Shown one piece after another: positions 19,673 to 29,480 of a stretch of 64,000 nucleotides of DNA. The stretch comes from Marchantia polymorpha subsp. ruderalis (lineage: Eukaryota > Streptophyta > Marchantiopsida > Marchantiales > Marchantiaceae). Under the pieces are notes generated by a model. The model saw only the letters and a program-made list of their open reading frames with translations. It had not been told where the DNA came from and searched no databases. The stretch spans positions 30,764,501 through 30,828,500 of the forward strand of contig AP031351.1 in NCBI GenBank assembly GCA_037833965.1, read 5' to 3'. The position numbers and the translations under genes were made by a program. How positions within the stretch are numbered: position 1 is the stretch's first letter; each line of letters begins with the position of its first letter.

Positions 19673-21428
19673 TCGCCGAAGGCGACATGGCCGGGGGCCG
19701 CACGCCCGATGTTCCTTGGCCTATAGGCCCTACCGCCGAAGGCGCATCTATCGGCGGACTTCCCGCCGATGGTGCGGCCTCCGCACGCTCTCTGCTCGTA
19801 TCTCCTCGGCTTGAAGGCCCTGGCGCCGAAGGCGCAAATTGCGGCGCGTGGTGCGCCGGAGGGTCTGGCCCCGAGGGCCGGTGTCTCGTAGGCGGTTCTT
19901 CCGCCGGCTCCTTCCCCTTCCTACGTTGGAACGGGGGTGATTCTTGCCTGTGCACAGGCGGCACGTGCGGAGGTGTTCTGTGCACAGGTGACCTGTGCAC
20001 AGGCGGACTGCTCCTTCCCACTCGTAAGCGTAGATCCACGTCCACTTGTGTTCGCCGATCCGCGGAGGCTCGTCCGTCCGCGGAGGTTCGCCTGTGCGCA
20101 AACGGAACCTCTGTCCGCATCGCACGTGGTAACTCCGGAGGCCCTTGGCCCGTAGGCGGCCTCTCTCCCGACGAGGTTGCAGCGTGGCCCGTTGTTCCTT
20201 GGGTCGTCCGCGCTTCCTCTCGCCTTTCTGGCGACGCACTTCCTATCTCCGTCGCAATCGTCGCCGTGTCTGCACTGTCAGCTGGTAACACCAGTCTGCG
20301 TGCCTTCTGCTTCGGCCGGCTGTATGGCTCGCACAGCGGCCGCGGTCGAATGGGAGCAGAGAGTTCTTGATGCTGCTCCTCTTCGGACTCTTCCCTCCAT
20401 CGCCGCTTCCGCGGCACTCGCGCTGCAGGAGTGTGTCTCCCTTCGTCTCTCCGTCTTGATGGGGTAGAAGTCGGGGACTCCTCTGCGTCAGTATCGACCT
20501 CGTTCTCCCGCACATACTTCCCGGGATGGTCGATGGACAATGGCGGAAAATGTTCAAGCTCCGCCGCTGTCAAACAATTCCGCTGTCGATAAAAATTGAT
20601 GAGGAAAGGAGAAAGATGGTTTAGAGTTCCCCCCTTCTCCTCAAACGCGTGCTGTCGCATCACCCTGTGCAGGATGCTCGCCCAGTGAATTGGAGTTCCC
20701 TCGATGACGCACTCCACAAAAGAGACCTGCCACAATGTGATGTAGCAGGCGCGGTGCGGCTGCAGTAATTGCATCAGCGCCGCGGACAAAGTCCGGCGAA
20801 ATCGATCCTTGTAATCACGGGTCCTGTACCCATTCTTGGTAGACCTCCCGGTCTTGAACAGCTCCACAAATTGCGCCTCTTCTTGCTTGGTCACCTTGAT
20901 GCTCTCACTGTCGAAAAGGAGATGCCCTGGCATGCCAGCACATCTTCCCAACGCCTGCGCCCAATCTTGGACTGTCCACCGATCAACATGCGGACGCAAT
21001 CCGCGCGAGGGTGGTCCCTGTGGCTCTAGCCACTCGCGCACCATATTCGCACAGATGTAATTCCACCCCCATAGCAAGAAATCGAGCTTTCTTGCTATTA
21101 AGCGCTCCTCGAAAGCGCGCAGCCCGTTCTGCGGCAGGCGAAGTGGCACCATCCGCAATCTGCTCGGTCTCGTCATTGCGTTCCTGGGGTTCGCTCGCCC
21201 GCTCATTCTACTTCCGCACTGCCCGCGTTTCTTTCTCTCTCGGCAAACTCTAATCGCTCTCAATTCCAAATCACGCGCACTCACTTCTCCCTCAATCAAC
21301 AAGAAATCTCCTGTGTGACGACGTCGAGAATGGTCCGCAGCCAGCAGATGGATGCGCGCAGCGCGCACAAGAGATTGGAATCGCGAATTCAAGAATGGGA
21401 CGTTCTCCGCCGCCCGGTCGAAGGTCAT
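19673..21428 (-). pseudogene. U3-ORF, first ~585 codons only (element C 3' LTR)
   Basis: Starts at the family ATG and is nearly identical to the copy at 32600-29481 until the junction. The open frame then runs through the filler and antisense LTR sequence to a stop at 19554, giving an unrelated tail. The coiled coil is lost. One difference from the sister copy is EPQGPPS here against EPQEPPS there. Confidence 0.9.
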
Positions 21429-22674
21429 GGTCGGCTCTTGGTCGTGAAGAACGTCTCACTTGATGGCCGCGCCGGCTGTACGCTGGAACGGTCTTCGCTC
21501 TCACGCGCGGCTTCACGCTCCGCCGTCGTCGATTAAACTCTCACGCTCGAATTGGCGGATTTGAACTCCGCGAGCGTGTCGCCCTGCGGACATGGGGGCG
21601 TAGCGCCGAAGGCGAGTTTTCCGCCTTGCGCGGTACACTTGTTCGTACCGTCCCTCGGCCAATCTCCTTCTGCCTTGACGCGTGCGTCCGCATGTCGGAC
21701 AAAAATTCAACTCCTGCCTGTGCGCAGGCAGGGGCTTCGGCGGATTCTCCGCCGGCGCGGAACTTGAACATCCTCCTGTGCACAGGCGTTCGCCTGTGCG
21801 CAGGCGAATTCCGTCCGCGGCGCTGCGCTGGCGCGGAAGGCGTTGACCGTGGTCAGCCGTCTCCGTCCAGTCTGTTCGTTCCTTGTCTCTCCGTCGGCGC
21901 TTCCGCCGCCGCAACTCCGTCCGTCCAAGAGCGCATCCACCCGTGCCGTCCGCATGGTCCGTACCGATGGGATTACTCTGGCGGCTCTTCCGACGTACGC
22001 GGCGCTGCGCTGGCGCGGAAGGCGCCGTACACTTTCTACCTCACAAGGCGCATTTCTAGGGCCCAAGGCGGATTTTCCGCCGACGCCGAAGTGCCTGTGC
22101 ACAGGCGAACGCCTGTGCGTAGGCGGACTTCGCGCCTTCCCTAACCCTACTTCGCCTGTGCACAGGCGAACGCCTTCGTCCGTGCATAGGACAAAACTTG
22201 AATCCCCCTTCCGCGTAGGCGGAATTCGCGCCGGTGGCGAACTCCTTCCGCCGTAGGCGACCGCCTCCGTTTCTTCCAGTAGCGATAACTCCCTAAGTCC
22301 TCGTCCGTTCCAAGCGTTCTTGGGCTCGTTGGAATCAGCGCGTCGAGCTCTTTCCAACGGGATCCTAACTTGGTCAAGGCGCCCGAGGGTTGACCTAATT
22401 ACGGGGGTTTCCCTACAGCCGCGGACGCAACCTCCGAAGGCGGGTTTTGCGCCTTGCGCCGTAGAGATCCTAACTGCGGAGCTCGCAGGGAGGGTGGTGC
22501 CTGTCCTTACTGCGGCACCCCAAATCCCAGATTCTACAAGATCCCTCGAGAATCCCCGCGATCTTCCGGATTCACTCTGTTTTGATGTACCGAAGGCTAT
22601 TTACAATGCTGCCAGGGTACAGTTTTCCAAAAATGTTTTAATTTCCTCAAAATTGCCAAAAGTTGGGTACCACA
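19673..22674 (-). repeat. Element C 3' LTR, truncated inside the U3-ORF
   Basis: Starts at TGTGGTACCC (minus, from 22674) next to the polypurine tract and matches the 5' LTR to 19673 (equivalent of 30845). The last 2.4 kb, with the ORF end, TATA, R and U5, is missing. U3 between 21429 and 22674 holds inverted repeats and no gene. Confidence 0.92.
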
Positions 22675-22676
22675 TG

Positions 22677-22687
22677 CCCCCCTCCTC
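22677..22687 (-). other. Polypurine tract, element C
   Basis: GAGGAGGGGGG on the minus strand, two bases before the 3' LTR. Plus-strand priming site. Confidence 0.85.
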
Positions 22688-22711
22688 AATTGTGAGCGCC
22701 CACGCGAACAC

Positions 22712-25552
22712 TCACATGTGGTATTTCTTCAACCGCCACCCGTTCACTCGGGTGCCTAACAAATCGCCGGCCAGGTCCGCAAGTTGGATGGATCCATTCG
22801 GGAAGACTTCGACAACCCTGTAAGGTCCCATCCACCTTAGGTGCAGTTTGCCTGGGAATCTGGCATGCCTGCTGTCGTAGAGTAATGCCAAATCACCCGC
22901 CTGCAGGAGTACCGGTTTGATCTTTTTATCGTATCTCTCCTTTCGGCGGAGCTGGGTTTTCCTGGTGCGATCTTCGGCGTCTCTTCTCCTCTCATGCAGC
23001 AGCGTGACTTCCTGTAACCTGTAGAGCTGACTCTCCTCTGCGCCCATCCTCTGCAAATCCAACGTTCGTTGGGTGGGTACTTCAAATTCGATCGGGAGGA
23101 TCGGGTGTTGCCCATACACCAGAAAGTATGGTGTCTGTTTGGTCGTGATCTTCTCAGCTGTGCGATACGCCCATAGAGCGGCTGCTAGCTTCGTATCCCA
23201 GTCGTGAGCGTGATTCACCGTGACCTTGAGTAGTATTTTACACAGCAGTCCATTGGACTTCTCCGTCAGTCCATTTGCCTTGGGATTGTAGGGAGTAGTC
23301 TTCCGGTGCTTGATGTGGAAATACCGTGTCAGATCTTCGATGATCTGATTCAGAAAATGCGTGCCCCGGTCGCTGACTAGCTCTAAGGGACATCCGTAGC
23401 GTGTGATGATCGACTCAAACAAGAATGCTGCCACTGTGGCAGCATCATCCTTTCTGGTGGCTCTGGCCTCTACCATTTTGGTGGCGTAGTCCGTTGCTAC
23501 CAGAATGTAGCGCCTTCGTGTACTTCTAGTCACTGGTTGTATCGGCCCTACAAAGTCAATACCCCACTTTTCGAACGGTGCTAGAGGCATGATGGGGGTC
23601 AGGGGCCAGCGTGTTGTAGGCGTCGGTCTCCCCGTCCTCTGGCAACTGTCGCACTTGCGGATGTAATCGAGAACATCCTTAAACATGGTCGGCCACCAAT
23701 ATCCCGCATTTAGGATCTTTGTGACCGTGTTCCTGGTGGCATAGTGTCCACCCGCCTCCTCTGTATGCATCGCACTCACTATTCTTGGTACTTCTGATTC
23801 CTCCAGGCATCTGCATAAGCGCTCATCTGCCATCTTCTTGAACAACACCCCCTGCTGGAGTTGGTACGGGCCTGCCTTATGAATAAAGACAGTTCGCTGT
23901 TCCAAATCCATGCCTTCGGGGCACTGGAGGGTTAGCAGATATCGATACAGGTCGGCATAGCGGGACTCATGTCCTGCAGACAACTGAAATAACTCTTCAT
24001 CTGGAAAATCGTCCACCAATTCCTCCTCTGTCGGCTGGGTCCATAATCGGGACAAGTAATCCGCATTTTCGTGGTGCACCCCTTTCCTGGTCTGGACTGT
24101 GTAGGTGAACTCTTGTAGTAACAACACCCACCTGGCGATCCGACCGGATAGGTCGGCTTTCTTGACTAGGTGTTGCAATGCGTAGTGGTCCACATGAAAC
24201 ACAAACTCGTAGCAGATTAGGTAGTGACGGAACTTTTTACAGGAGTACACCATCCCCAACGCTTCTCTCTCCGTCGTGGTGTACTTCCGCTCTGCTAGAG
24301 ACAGCTGTCGGCTCGCGAAGTAGATCGGGTAGTCCTTTTTGTTGTCATCCTTTTGACTCAGTACTACACCGATGGCGAATGCCGAGGTGTCAACGTAAAC
24401 ATGGAATGGTCGATTCCAGTCTGGACTCCTTAGTACGGGAGCAGTCGTGAGTTTTGCTTTTAGAGCCTCAAATGCTGACTGCTGGTTCGCACCCCAAGCA
24501 TAAGGCTCGTCCTTCTTCAACAACTTGGTCAGGTCCGCCGCCAGTATTGCATACATGTGTATAAATCTTCGGTAGTAGCCCACATGACCCAGGAATGCTC
24601 GCAGCTCCCTTAGATTCGTGGGTGGCTCAAGCTCGAGTATAACCTTGACCTTCTCGATGTCCACCGCAATGCCGTCTGCCGAGCCCCGATGACCCAACAA
24701 GATCCCACTAGTCATAAAGAAAAAGCACTTCTCGGGATGCAGTGATAAACTGCTCTCTCTACATTTATCGAAGGTCTGCTTCAAGTGACTTAGGTGTTCA
24801 GACCGCTTCCCAAAGACACAGAAGTCATCTATGAATATCTCCAAGAACTTCCTCAGTTGTTCCTGAAAGATATTGGTCATCATCCGTTGAAAGGTGGCAG
24901 GCGCGTTGCACAGACCGAAGGGCATCTTGTGGTATGCGTAAGTTCCCCAGTCGGTTGTGAACGTAGTTTTATCCTTGTCCTGTTCACGGATAGACACCTG
25001 ATTGTAACCTGAGAACCCATCCAGGAAGCTATAACATTCATGTCCTGCGACATGGTCTAGAATGGCATCCGTGAATGGTAACGGGTGATGATCCTTGCGT
25101 GTTGCTGCATTCAACTTCCGGAAATCCTGACACACTCGTATCTTACCCGTCAACTTCTTGGGTACGATAACAATCGGCGACACCCACTCACTGCTGAGCA
25201 CAGGGTAAATAATACCAGCGCTCAAGTACTTATCTATCTCCTCTTTCACTAGCAAGGAGTATTTTGGGTTGAGGCGATACTGGCGCTGTCGTATGGGTAC
25301 TGAGTCGTCCAGTAAATCGATACGGTGTTCCCCATACCGTGCAGGTATCCCCTTCATGTCCTCGATCTTCCAGGCGAAGACGTCGACATAATGGCTAAGG
25401 AATGCCTGTACTTTCCTTAGCTCGTCTCCTCTCACTGCGCTTGATACCTTCAAGCACTTGCCGGGACTGAGTTGTACTTCGTGACAGTCACTAGGGTCGA
25501 CAATGCCCTCGGTGTGACTCGTCTCACTCCTTCCCAGTCCCACAGTTAATTG
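22712..25552 (-). CDS. pol: Element C pol: RT, RNase H, integrase (intact, 943 codons)
   Basis: Continues gag in the same frame after UAG. The first codons have no ATG (the frame opens with CAA TTA ACT GTG), so it is expected as a Gag-Pol readthrough product. Domains: RT with CQDFRKLNAATRKDHHPLPF, FLDGFSGYNQ and FIDDFCVFG; RNase H with VYVDTSAFAIG, TEREALGMVYSC and FHVDHYAL; integrase zinc finger HX7H...CX2C; integrase core with DD35E (GIDFVGP, VSDRGTHF, GLTEKSNG); GPY/F module near the end. No chromodomain is visible. It makes the DNA copy and inserts it. Odd: HRGSADG where B and D have HRVSADG. All catalytic residues are present. Confidence 0.92.
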   Translation of the reverse strand, partial: QLTVGLGRSETSHTEGIVDPSDCHEVQLSPGKCLKVSSAVRGDELRKVQAFLSHYVDVFAWKIEDMKGIPARYGEHRIDLLDDSVPIRQRQYRLNPKYSLLVKEEIDKYLSAGIIYPVLSSEWVSPIVIVPKKLTGKIRVCQDFRKLNAATRKDHHPLPFTDAILDHVAGHECYSFLDGFSGYNQVSIREQDKDKTTFTTDWGTYAYHKMPFGLCNAPATFQRMMTNIFQEQLRKFLEIFIDDFCVFGKRSEHLSHLKQTFDKCRESSLSLHPEKCFFFMTSGILLGHRGSADGIAVDIEKVKVILELEPPTNLRELRAFLGHVGYYRRFIHMYAILAADLTKLLKKDEPYAWGANQQSAFEALKAKLTTAPVLRSPDWNRPFHVYVDTSAFAIGVVLSQKDDNKKDYPIYFASRQLSLAERKYTTTEREALGMVYSCKKFRHYLICYEFVFHVDHYALQHLVKKADLSGRIARWVLLLQEFTYTVQTRKGVHHENADYLSRLWTQPTEEELVDDFPDEELFQLSAGHESRYADLYRYLLTLQCPEGMDLEQRTVFIHKAGPYQLQQGVLFKKMADERLCRCLEESEVPRIVSAMHTEEAGGHYATRNTVTKILNAGYWWPTMFKDVLDYIRKCDSCQRTGRPTPTTRWPLTPIMPLAPFEKWGIDFVGPIQPVTRSTRRRYILVATDYATKMVEARATRKDDAATVAAFLFESIITRYGCPLELVSDRGTHFLNQIIEDLTRYFHIKHRKTTPYNPKANGLTEKSNGLLCKILLKVTVNHAHDWDTKLAAALWAYRTAEKITTKQTPYFLVYGQHPILPIEFEVPTQRTLDLQRMGAEESQLYRLQEVTLLHERRRDAEDRTRKTQLRRKERYDKKIKPVLLQAGDLALLYDSRHARFPGKLHLRWMGPYRVVEVFPNGSIQLADLAGDLLGTRVNGWRLKKYHM

Positions 25553-25555
25553 CTA
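25547..25555 (-). promoter_or_regulatory. Leaky stop UAG-CAA-UUA (element C)
   Basis: On the minus strand TAG (25555-25553) is followed by CAATTA (25552-25547). The same nine bases occur at the gag/pol junctions of A, B and D. Confidence 0.85.
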
Positions 25556-28384
25556 TTCGTCTTCCGGCTGAATAGCTTCCGGCTCTTCTTCTTCTCCCAC
25601 CGAACAGCAGGCAACGAATCCCACGAAGTAATCGGATTCGGTACCACTGGAATCCGATCGCGCGGTCGACTCACTGTCCTCGCCCGATGTGTAACCTGCA
25701 CTTGTCGATGGGGTCTCTCCTTCGTGCCTGACCCTATTCCAGGGCACCGTAATGGTTTTGGTCGGTTCCGAAGGATGAGGAAACTTAAGGCGATGTCTTC
25801 GCCAATCACATCTGACTTGTGCACCATATAGCCATGGTCGCCCGAGCAGAACGTCATAGCCCTGCTTCATCATCGGTTGAAGGATGATATACGTCAACCG
25901 AAAGTCCGCACCCCCGATGGTTGTCTTGACATTGCGCAGCATACCTGCAGGCATTCTCCGCGTCTGATCCGCTAATCTCAACACACACTTCGAGGGTTCG
26001 TATTGACTGAACCCCAAGGCTCTCGCTGTATCTTCCGTCATTATGTTGACTCCTGATCCAGAGTCGATTGGCACTCTGCGTACACAACATCCTGCTATCT
26101 CCACATCAATCTCGGGTGGCCCTTGGTCTTCGCTCTCCACTTGATATACTTGAGAGGATGTGGATGCGCGCGGCTTCCGCGGATGCCGTAGCGAAAGCAT
26201 CAACATTCTCCGATACGTCTTATTGTCCTCCAAGAGCTGCTTGAACGTGATGTTCACTTTTCGACTCCCGAGATCTTCGACCAAGTCATAGTGGGCGCGT
26301 TGGGTCGCCGGGGTCGGCGACGCTCTGCGAGGTTCCACGGTGGCTGCCAACTTCGCCCCAAGGGAGGATGTCAAGTCTGGCCTCGACGGGTCCTTTTGCG
26401 TGCGGATCGCTTCCTTCAACAGGTTGGTTACCTCGTTGCGGATATCCGGAGCATAGTCCCGTTTCAGTAGGCGCACTGGCTCGTCCTCGACTGCCGTCTG
26501 GGGGCGCACTGCTGGTATTTTTCGCGTAGCCGAAGACTTCCGAGCAGGTCGCAAGTCGGACTTGCTGGATGTCTTCTCCTTTCCTTTTCCCGTCCGGTCG
26601 GCGGTTCTCCGTTCGTGCTTGCGAGTGTCACGCTCTTGCTCCTTGGATTTCTTGGAGCTACGAGTTTCGACCCGTGCGCACATAACCTCTTCAGCCGGCC
26701 ACTCTTCGTCTTCGCCATCCCCGTCTGAACCTACTTCGACCTGGTTAACTTGCACGTCCTCCTTGGCAGGAGTGTTCACAAATCGTACCACTGGCCGAGG
26801 GACTGGTGGCTGATCACACTCTGGCGCAGTGTGCCCGACCTTCTTGCAATTACTACATGTCGGAGCATAATCGTTTCGCCTTTTTGGATGGGGACACTGC
26901 GGTGAGAAGTGCCCAACTTCCCCGCAATTATAACAAGCTCGCGGTGGCGGTGGGTCAAACGTCCCTGGAGGTGCTCTCCGCCTCACAGGTACCGTAGTGG
27001 CCCGATCCACCGGAATATATCGTGGGACTTGCATTGCTGAAACTGCAGGAGGGGTAGGGACCGACTGGACGGCGTAGGCTGTCTCTTCGCTAGCCTCTCC
27101 ATAGTACTGAGGGTGCTCTCCATAGTACGGTTGCGCCCACTCTACTGCGTTGACTGGATATGACGGCCGGGTGGTAAGGCACTCGGTGTTTGCATGTCCC
27201 ACCGCCCCGCACGTAGTACACCATAAGTTCGCTCGCACTCTCCCGGGTGATTTTCTGCGATCATGCCCGCCTACCACTTGAACCTTGAGATCGGCGAAGT
27301 CCTTCACAAGGGTCTCCATCTTCGAAGCTATATCTCCCGGCGCTCTGTCCGTAGTCACTCGTCGGATGCCCTTTTTCTTCGCTGACCCATGCTTCTTCCT
27401 CTTCTTCTCCTCCTCCGACGATGAGGTTTCCTCTTCTTCGGATGAAGAACGGTTCTCGTCCGAAGACGATTCCTCCGATGACGGAGTTGTACCTCTACGT
27501 CGTCTCCGCCCTCCCTTCGGTTTTTGCTCCTTCGACTCCCGTCTCTCTCTCCCTCTTCGGTTGAGAGTGGAAGTTTCGAAGGCTTCTGCCGATGCAATCA
27601 CATCCTCAATAGTGTCGCACTTGCTACGTCGGCAAAAAGTCTCCATCTCCCGAGTTAAACCGGTCACGTACCAATCCACAGCTTGTTGTACCGAGAAAGG
27701 GGACCCTGGTCCTGTTTTCGGTATTCTGTCAAGGAGGTCCAGAAATCTCTCAGTGTAGTCACGCAGACTCTCCTTCTTCTCTCGCTGCAAATTACGTAAC
27801 TTTGTCAAAACCCGGCTGTCGTAGCCGAGCTCGCGAAAGCGGCGCAGGAACTTCTCCTTCAGCTGGGCCCATGTTGTCAACCCAGTCGGATCGATGCTCT
27901 CGTGATTATACCAACTCCTCGCTTTCTTCCGCAGAAGGCTTGGAAAGATCCTTAGTCGGTCGTCGTCTGCGATCTCGCGATTGGCAATAGACACCGACTC
28001 GAACAACTTGATGTATGAATCTGCATCGTCGTCATCCCCACTCCCTTTGTACTTCGGGTAGGAATGTTTAGTAATCGGCTGAGGTAGCCGCACATTGGCT
28101 TGTCCGTCCGCCATCGGTGTGTCTGTCGACGGTTCTCGGGCGGTCGGTTCTACTTCACTAGGCGGGTCCGTACAAGGAATATCTAGTAGAACTGTAAGCA
28201 CCAAGTTTGGTTCCGAGTCGCCGGGGGTAGGTTCCCCAAGGAGATCGGCCGAACTAGGCTTAGGTACTCTTTTTGGTGTTTTCTTGTTTTGACGCCGTGT
28301 CTCTTCCACGGCCTTCTCTGAATCTCGTCGGAACTTGCGGACAGCTCTAGCACTTAGGTTGCTCCCGCCAGCCCCAGTCGACAT
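25553..28384 (-). CDS. gag: Element C gag-protease (intact, 943 aa)
   Basis: ATG at 28384 (MSTGAGGSNLSARAVRKF). Seen in order: a basic N-terminus; a Retrotrans_gag-type capsid region around residues 115-290 (SYIKLFESVSIANREI, KKARSWYNHESIDP, LKEKFLRRFRELGY, DYTERFLDLLDRIP); a Ser/Glu/Arg-rich linker; three CX2CX4HX4C knuckles (CTTCGAVGHANTEC, CYNCGEVGHFSPQC, CSNCKKVGHTAPEC); a basic linker; and a retropepsin-like protease (IDSGSGVN, then YDVLLGRPW). Gag packages the RNA into particles and the protease cuts the polyprotein. It ends at the leaky UAG. A 13-codon upstream ORF overlaps the start. Confidence 0.93.
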   Translation of the reverse strand: MSTGAGGSNLSARAVRKFRRDSEKAVEETRRQNKKTPKRVPKPSSADLLGEPTPGDSEPNLVLTVLLDIPCTDPPSEVEPTAREPSTDTPMADGQANVRLPQPITKHSYPKYKGSGDDDDADSYIKLFESVSIANREIADDDRLRIFPSLLRKKARSWYNHESIDPTGLTTWAQLKEKFLRRFRELGYDSRVLTKLRNLQREKKESLRDYTERFLDLLDRIPKTGPGSPFSVQQAVDWYVTGLTREMETFCRRSKCDTIEDVIASAEAFETSTLNRRGRERRESKEQKPKGGRRRRRGTTPSSEESSSDENRSSSEEEETSSSEEEKKRKKHGSAKKKGIRRVTTDRAPGDIASKMETLVKDFADLKVQVVGGHDRRKSPGRVRANLWCTTCGAVGHANTECLTTRPSYPVNAVEWAQPYYGEHPQYYGEASEETAYAVQSVPTPPAVSAMQVPRYIPVDRATTVPVRRRAPPGTFDPPPPRACYNCGEVGHFSPQCPHPKRRNDYAPTCSNCKKVGHTAPECDQPPVPRPVVRFVNTPAKEDVQVNQVEVGSDGDGEDEEWPAEEVMCARVETRSSKKSKEQERDTRKHERRTADRTGKGKEKTSSKSDLRPARKSSATRKIPAVRPQTAVEDEPVRLLKRDYAPDIRNEVTNLLKEAIRTQKDPSRPDLTSSLGAKLAATVEPRRASPTPATQRAHYDLVEDLGSRKVNITFKQLLEDNKTYRRMLMLSLRHPRKPRASTSSQVYQVESEDQGPPEIDVEIAGCCVRRVPIDSGSGVNIMTEDTARALGFSQYEPSKCVLRLADQTRRMPAGMLRNVKTTIGGADFRLTYIILQPMMKQGYDVLLGRPWLYGAQVRCDWRRHRLKFPHPSEPTKTITVPWNRVRHEGETPSTSAGYTSGEDSESTARSDSSGTESDYFVGFVACCSVGEEEEPEAIQPEDE

Positions 28385-28429
28385 TCACCGAGCATGGCTG
28401 CTCGTAAAAACCCCGGTGTTGACGCAACT

Positions 28430-28448
28430 GTCCCCGGCAGCGGCGCCA
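28430..28448 (-). other. Primer-binding site, tRNA-Asp type (element C)
   Basis: Minus strand TGGCGCCGCTGCCGGGGAC, 22 bases inside the 5' LTR end. It is complementary to the 3' end of plant tRNA-Asp except for one base (CTGCC for the usual TTGCC). Confidence 0.85.
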
Positions 28449-29415
28449 AAAAGAAGTTGTCGGCTTCTTATGTAATAACCCACTAAAGGCTAAAACTGCA
28501 ATATAGTGGTAGAAAGGTCGAACCCACAGGGACAGAGGAACACACAGGGTACAAAGTGTCACGTTTTAACAGACTATTGAGGAGTTTGAATTCTCAGGCA
28601 ACTGTCACTCCCAGAAATACTGCAAGTGTCCACTCGGAGCGCACTCGGAGGTCGCACAGTGCAGCGTAACACACACACACACACACACCTGAAACTACAG
28701 AAACACAACCCAGAGATCCGTTAGGACCTCTACTTCAAGATTTCAGGGGGAAAGTCTCTCACGAGCACACTCGGCAAAGCTGCGGGCAGTGACTTCCAAC
28801 TCCGGCTTTTACAACACTTCCACTAGCTTGCTGCTAGTGTAGGAAACCCGGTTTGGACTGCCTACTTCGGATCGAAGTCACTCCTACGCGGTGAACAACA
28901 CTCTCAACTCACAAAACGCGCAGAGAACACAGGTCCACACTGAAGGACTCACTGTGAAACATTCCAGTAACACAACAACAGTCTATTGAAGAGTTTGAAT
29001 TCTCAGGCACTTGTCATTCCCAGAAATACTACAGGGGTTACCCTCAAGGCACCTGCTGCAGCGTAACCTGAATTTACAACCAAGGCTTACACGAAGTAAC
29101 AAAACTTCACTTTGGCATTCAGGGGAAAAATCCCAAGGGAGTACAATCAGAAAGAAACACTCGAAGGTGTAGGGGCGAAACTGTTCAAGTATCTAACTAG
29201 TCACTGGCTCTAAGCATCGGCAGTCACCCGCAGGTGCAGATCCGAACTACTCAAGTCTCTAACCAATGTACTAGCTCTGAACATTCGGCCGAAGGCCTTC
29301 AGCTACAAAATGCGGAACGCTAAGTTGTAACTCCTCGTGCGTGGTGACAGAACTCAAGGACACAAACACGCAAAGGAAATGGGTTCCTGATCTGCACTTC
29401 TGATGGGAAAGAACC

Positions 29416-29444
29416 CCAGGCAAAACGCCTGGAACTATTTTATA
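29416..29444 (-). promoter_or_regulatory. Element C promoter: TATA box plus hairpin
   Basis: Minus strand TATAAAATA (29444-29436) then CCAGGC-GTTTT-GCCTGG (29432-29416). About 945 bases upstream of the LTR end. Confidence 0.72.
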
Positions 29445-29480
29445 CCTTCTAAGTCCTACCTAACACTACACTGCACTACG

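Noticed and set aside
22712-25543. Pol starting independently at the first codon (GTG) of its ORF
   Set aside because: GTG is not a normal start in a nuclear gene of a eukaryote; pol is in the gag frame behind a readthrough-type UAG, so a fusion product explains it better.
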